From Dehalococcoidia bacterium UBA1123 (GTDB lineage: Bacteria; Chloroflexota; Dehalococcoidia; Lucifugimonadales; UBA1123): 15,977 nt of DNA. Below, piece after piece: positions 13,689 through 15,977 of this stretch. Within the stretch, counting starts at the first letter, position 1. The number at the start of each line of letters is the position of its first letter. Under the pieces are notes generated by a model. That model was not told where the DNA came from and did no database searches. It was given only the letters and a program-made list of their open reading frames with translations. A program made the position numbers and the translations under genes. The stretch covers positions 1-15,977 of the forward strand of contig DCAW01000050.1 in NCBI GenBank assembly GCA_002313895.1. The letters are read 5' to 3'.

Positions 13689-14807
13689 ATGAACAAAGAT
13701 TCAATCCCCGCGCACCTAGTCTTAGAGGACGGCTCGACCTACCGAGGTTACGCATTCGGCGACACCGAAGTCTCGACATACGGCGAGGTGGTGTTCAACA
13801 CTTCCATGACCGGGTATCAAGAGATTCTCACCGACCCTTCCTATGCCGGTCAGATAGTTGTGCCGACGTATCCGCTGATTGGAAACTACGGCATCAACCG
13901 CCGAGATTTCGAGTCCCGCCGAGTCCAGGTATCGGGATTTGCCGTGCGAGACCACTGCGACGCGCCCAGCCATCCTGACAGCGAAATGACTCTCGACGAG
14001 TTTCTCCAAGCTCAGGGCGTTCTGGGCATCACAGGCATCGACACACGAGCCGTCACTCGCAAAATACGAAGCCACGGCGTCATGATGGGCATAATCTCCG
14101 TGAACGAATCCCCAGAACTCACGATGGAGAGACTAAAAGACCTGCCGTCCTATGACGACACCGATTTCGTAAGTCGGGTGACGACAGCGGGCGCATACGG
14201 TTGGGACCAGCCAATTCCCGGTACCACGCCATCCGGGGCTGGATACCGGATTCTCGTCACCGACACGGGACTCAAGTACAACATTCTGCGGTTGTTAAGG
14301 ACCAGAGGCTGTGAGGTAATCGCCTTCCCGGCCAGCGCTTCAGCAGACGAACTTCTGGAGAGACAACCCGACGGCATCCTAATGTCTCCTGGCCCCGGCG
14401 ACCCGGAGCTCTTGGACTATGTTGTCGAAACCGCCAAAGGCATAATTGGCAAAGTCCCAATTATGGGCATCTGTCTAGGGAACCAGGTGTTGGCCCGCGC
14501 CTTCGGAGGCAAGACCTACAAACTGAAGTTCGGCCACAGGGGAGGCAACCATCCGGTTCGAGACATGGAGACCGGACGGGTTCATATCACCGCTCAAAAC
14601 CACGGATACGCTGTGGATGCCGACTCCTTGCCCTCCGATATTGAAGTCAGCCACATTAACTTGAACGACGGCACCGTGGAAGGGTTGCGGCATCGGTCTC
14701 TGCCCATCATGAGCATCCAGTACCATTCAGAAGCGTCGCCCGGCCCGCTGGACAACGAGTATCTTTTCGACCGATTTATGAGCGTAGTGAGAGAGTCTAA
14801 ATACTAG
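13689..14807 (+). CDS. carA: Carbamoyl-phosphate synthase small (glutaminase) subunit
   Basis: A 372-residue subunit that takes ammonia from glutamine and passes it to the CarB synthetase for carbamoyl phosphate, used by PyrB and in arginine synthesis. The N-terminal CPSase domain shows LEDGSTYRG, GEVVFNTSMTGYQEILTDPS and GITGIDTRAVTRKIR. The C-terminal glutamine amidotransferase domain shows LMSPGPGDP, the nucleophile Cys262 in GICLGNQ, FGHRGGNHPV, TAQNHGYAV, and His346/Glu348 in QYHSEASPGP. The usual GICLGHQ is GICLGNQ here, and YHPEA is YHSEA; the catalytic residues are kept. The start touches the pyrC stop and has no clear ribosome site, so coupled translation is likely. carB does not follow. 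Confidence 0.96.
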   Translation: MNKDSIPAHLVLEDGSTYRGYAFGDTEVSTYGEVVFNTSMTGYQEILTDPSYAGQIVVPTYPLIGNYGINRRDFESRRVQVSGFAVRDHCDAPSHPDSEMTLDEFLQAQGVLGITGIDTRAVTRKIRSHGVMMGIISVNESPELTMERLKDLPSYDDTDFVSRVTTAGAYGWDQPIPGTTPSGAGYRILVTDTGLKYNILRLLRTRGCEVIAFPASASADELLERQPDGILMSPGPGDPELLDYVVETAKGIIGKVPIMGICLGNQVLARAFGGKTYKLKFGHRGGNHPVRDMETGRVHITAQNHGYAVDADSLPSDIEVSHINLNDGTVEGLRHRSLPIMSIQYHSEASPGPLDNEYLFDRFMSVVRESKY

Positions 14808-15505
14808 TGCTCGACTCCACGGGTATCAAAGCCATCTCTTTCGATCTCGACGGCACGCTCTGGGACTTCGAGGCGGTCATGCGTCGTTCGATTGAGCGAG
14901 CGCTTGAAGAGCTAACTGAACACGATCCCATCGCCGCCTCACAATTGGACGTGGACCGCGTGATCTCTGTCCGCGATCGGATTGCAAATGATTGGAAATC
15001 ATCGGTAATCAATCTCGAGTTAATCCGACTTGAGGGTTTCAAACAGGCGTTGGTTGAGGTTGGACACCCTAACGACGACCTGCCCGAACAAATCAACGAA
15101 ACATACCGCCACCACCGCTACGCCGACATCGTTCCTTATGACGATGTGTTCCCAACTCTCACCGCGCTGCGCGAGCGCTACAAGATTGGCGCGCTTACCA
15201 ATGGAAACAGCTATCCCGAGCGAGTCGGAATGGGGCATCTATTCGACTTCGCAGTTCTCGCCTCCGAGCAAGGAGTGTCCAAACCTGACCCTCGAATCTT
15301 TCACACCGCGGCGGAGATGGCCGGGTGCAGGGTCGACGAACTCTTGCATGTTGGGGACGCTTTGATTGACGACATCCAAGGCGCATCGACTGCCGGAGCA
15401 CAGGCAGTATGGATCAACCGAATTGGCGTCAGTGCCTCTACAAAACATGTTCCCGAGTTCGAGATTTCTAGCCTGTCTACATTAGTCGATTGGCTGATAG
15501 TATGA
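14807..15505 (+). CDS. HAD superfamily hydrolase, subfamily IA (phosphatase-like)
   Basis: A 232-residue haloacid-dehalogenase-type phosphohydrolase. Motif I is FDLDGTL with nucleophile Asp13 and acid Asp15. Motif II is Thr131 in LTNGN, motif III Lys159 in SKPDP, and motif IV GDALIDD with Asp184/188/189. An alpha-helical cap lies between motifs I and II (about 20-100), as in the YjjG/phosphoglycolate phosphatase branch. GTG 14807 shares one base with the carA TAG (TAGTG), so it belongs to the pyr operon. A (deoxy)nucleotide 5'-phosphatase or side-product phosphatase role fits the context but is inference. It is the last gene of the operon; no strong terminator was seen after it. Confidence 0.9.
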   Translation: MLDSTGIKAISFDLDGTLWDFEAVMRRSIERALEELTEHDPIAASQLDVDRVISVRDRIANDWKSSVINLELIRLEGFKQALVEVGHPNDDLPEQINETYRHHRYADIVPYDDVFPTLTALRERYKIGALTNGNSYPERVGMGHLFDFAVLASEQGVSKPDPRIFHTAAEMAGCRVDELLHVGDALIDDIQGASTAGAQAVWINRIGVSASTKHVPEFEISSLSTLVDWLIV

Positions 15506-15546
15506 GTGTGCATGTTTTTGATGCAGCCTTACGATGAGATGGAGTG

Positions 15547-15762
15547 ATGCGAACCACGACTGATCTCGACGAAAATTTGCTGGAACAGGTTATCGAAGCA
15601 ACCGGCGAAAAATCTAAAACCAAAGCTGTCAACAAAGCTATGAAAGAATATGTTCGGCAATTGCATATCAAACATCTACTTTCGCGGGAGGGAACATTCG
15701 ATCTGAATTTGGATGATTGGTATGAATTTAGGCACATGGAGCATGACGATTGGCCCAAGTAA
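15547..15762 (+). CDS. vapB: VapB-family antitoxin
   Basis: A 71-residue antitoxin. It opens MRTTTDLDENLLEQVIEATG, the ribbon-helix-helix DNA-binding part typical of VapB proteins that start MRTTIDLDD. KTKAVNKAMKEYVRQL follows, and an acidic/aromatic tail (LNLDDWYEFRHMEHDDW) would wrap the toxin. ATG 15547 is favoured over GTG 15544, which lies inside the likely ribosome site (GAGATGGAG). It begins 41 bases after the HAD gene. In that gap TGCAT (15509-15513) and ATGCA (15521-15525) form a small inverted repeat that could be the autoregulatory operator. The partner frame overlaps its end by 13 bases. Confidence 0.88.
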   Translation: MRTTTDLDENLLEQVIEATGEKSKTKAVNKAMKEYVRQLHIKHLLSREGTFDLNLDDWYEFRHMEHDDWPK

Positions 15763-15977
15763 TAGTTGATACATCTGCCTGGGTCGATTTTTCCGAAGTT
15801 GGAACTCAAAGGATCAAATAACTGTTCGACGCTTGATACGAGCAGGGGAAGCTGTCATCGTCGGAGTTGTTTATGCAGAGCTGCTCCGCGGGGCGAGGAC
15901 AGAGTCTGAAGCTAGGAACCTCGAAGCTGATCTCGACGGGCTGCCTTTCCTCAACTCTGATCGAGAGTCCTGGAGAA
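15750..15977 (+). pseudogene. vapC: VapC PIN-domain toxin, frameshifted at a T run and cut by the window edge
   Basis: From TTG 15750, with GGAG at 15738-15741, the frame reads AQVIVDTSAWVDF and then SEVGTQRIK and a stop at about 15819. The other frame from about 15797 reads NSKDQITVRRLIRAGEAVIV, then GVVYAELLRGART and continues to the window end. Adding one T to the five-T run (15788-15792) gives VDTSAWVDFFR joined straight to the downstream part, the canonical PIN-domain opening with the first catalytic Asp in VDTS and the second acidic residue in AELLRGA. So the gene as given encodes a short, dead toxin. It is a true null mutation, a switchable tract, or a sequencing or assembly error. The 3' end lies outside the window. 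Confidence 0.75.

Overview
The window looks like a chromosomal segment of an uncultured, moderately GC-rich bacterium. The best guess is Chloroflexota, for example a marine SAR202/Dehalococcoidia-type genome. This rests on the gene mix (dipeptide-type ABC permeases, tandem GMC flavoenzymes, a SelA-like PLP enzyme, an Ldh2-type dehydrogenase, a DUF3179 remnant) and on the layout of the PyrR-controlled pyrimidine operon. It is an inference and no marker gene proves it. No rRNA, tRNA, CRISPR array or insertion sequence was seen.

Layout. (1) 1-2133, + strand: the tail of a probable substrate-binding protein, a perfect 13-bp hairpin, then the two permeases of a peptide/nickel-type ABC importer. 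The ATPases are not in the window. (2) 2134-3332: an orphan 126-residue membrane-anchored protein behind an extended -10 promoter, and facing it a small membrane-protein gene (- strand) broken by a one-base shift. (3) 3333-5085: a SelA-like PLP-dependent enzyme (+) converging on tag, 3-methyladenine DNA glycosylase I (-). One strong terminator hairpin overlaps the end of tag. (4) 5086-8325: a promoter, a perfect operator-like palindrome and two tandem GMC oxidoreductase genes. (5) 8326-9824: a decayed C-terminal piece of a DUF3179 gene, converging on a malate/L-lactate dehydrogenase-family gene (-). (6) 9825-10258: a 434-base regulatory region with several palindromes, a divergent promoter pair and a complete PyrR-type attenuator. 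(7) 10259-15505: the operon pyrR-pyrB-nudix-pyrC-carA-HAD, with overlapping or abutting genes except for a 42-base gap before pyrC. (8) 15506-15977: a vapB-like antitoxin followed by a vapC toxin frame that is off by one base at a T run.

How the genes fit together. Regions 3-5 read as a small organic-matter oxidation neighbourhood: two flavin alcohol oxidases or dehydrogenases, a NAD(P)-dependent 2-hydroxyacid dehydrogenase and a PLP lyase or transferase near a peptide-type importer. The shared pathway is inference. Regions 6-7 are de novo UMP synthesis under PyrR control, with two housekeeping-type hydrolases (Nudix, HAD) embedded. carB, pyrD, pyrE and pyrF are not in the window.

The best-supported unusual points are: the pyr attenuator, whose terminator arm also supplies the pyrR ribosome binding site and whose U tract is the spacer before the GTG start; three broken genes in 16 kb (small membrane gene, DUF3179, vapC), two of them explained by a one-base change at a short homopolymer; and operator-like palindromes upstream of the GMC and Ldh2 genes. 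I did not find a clearly new multi-gene system.
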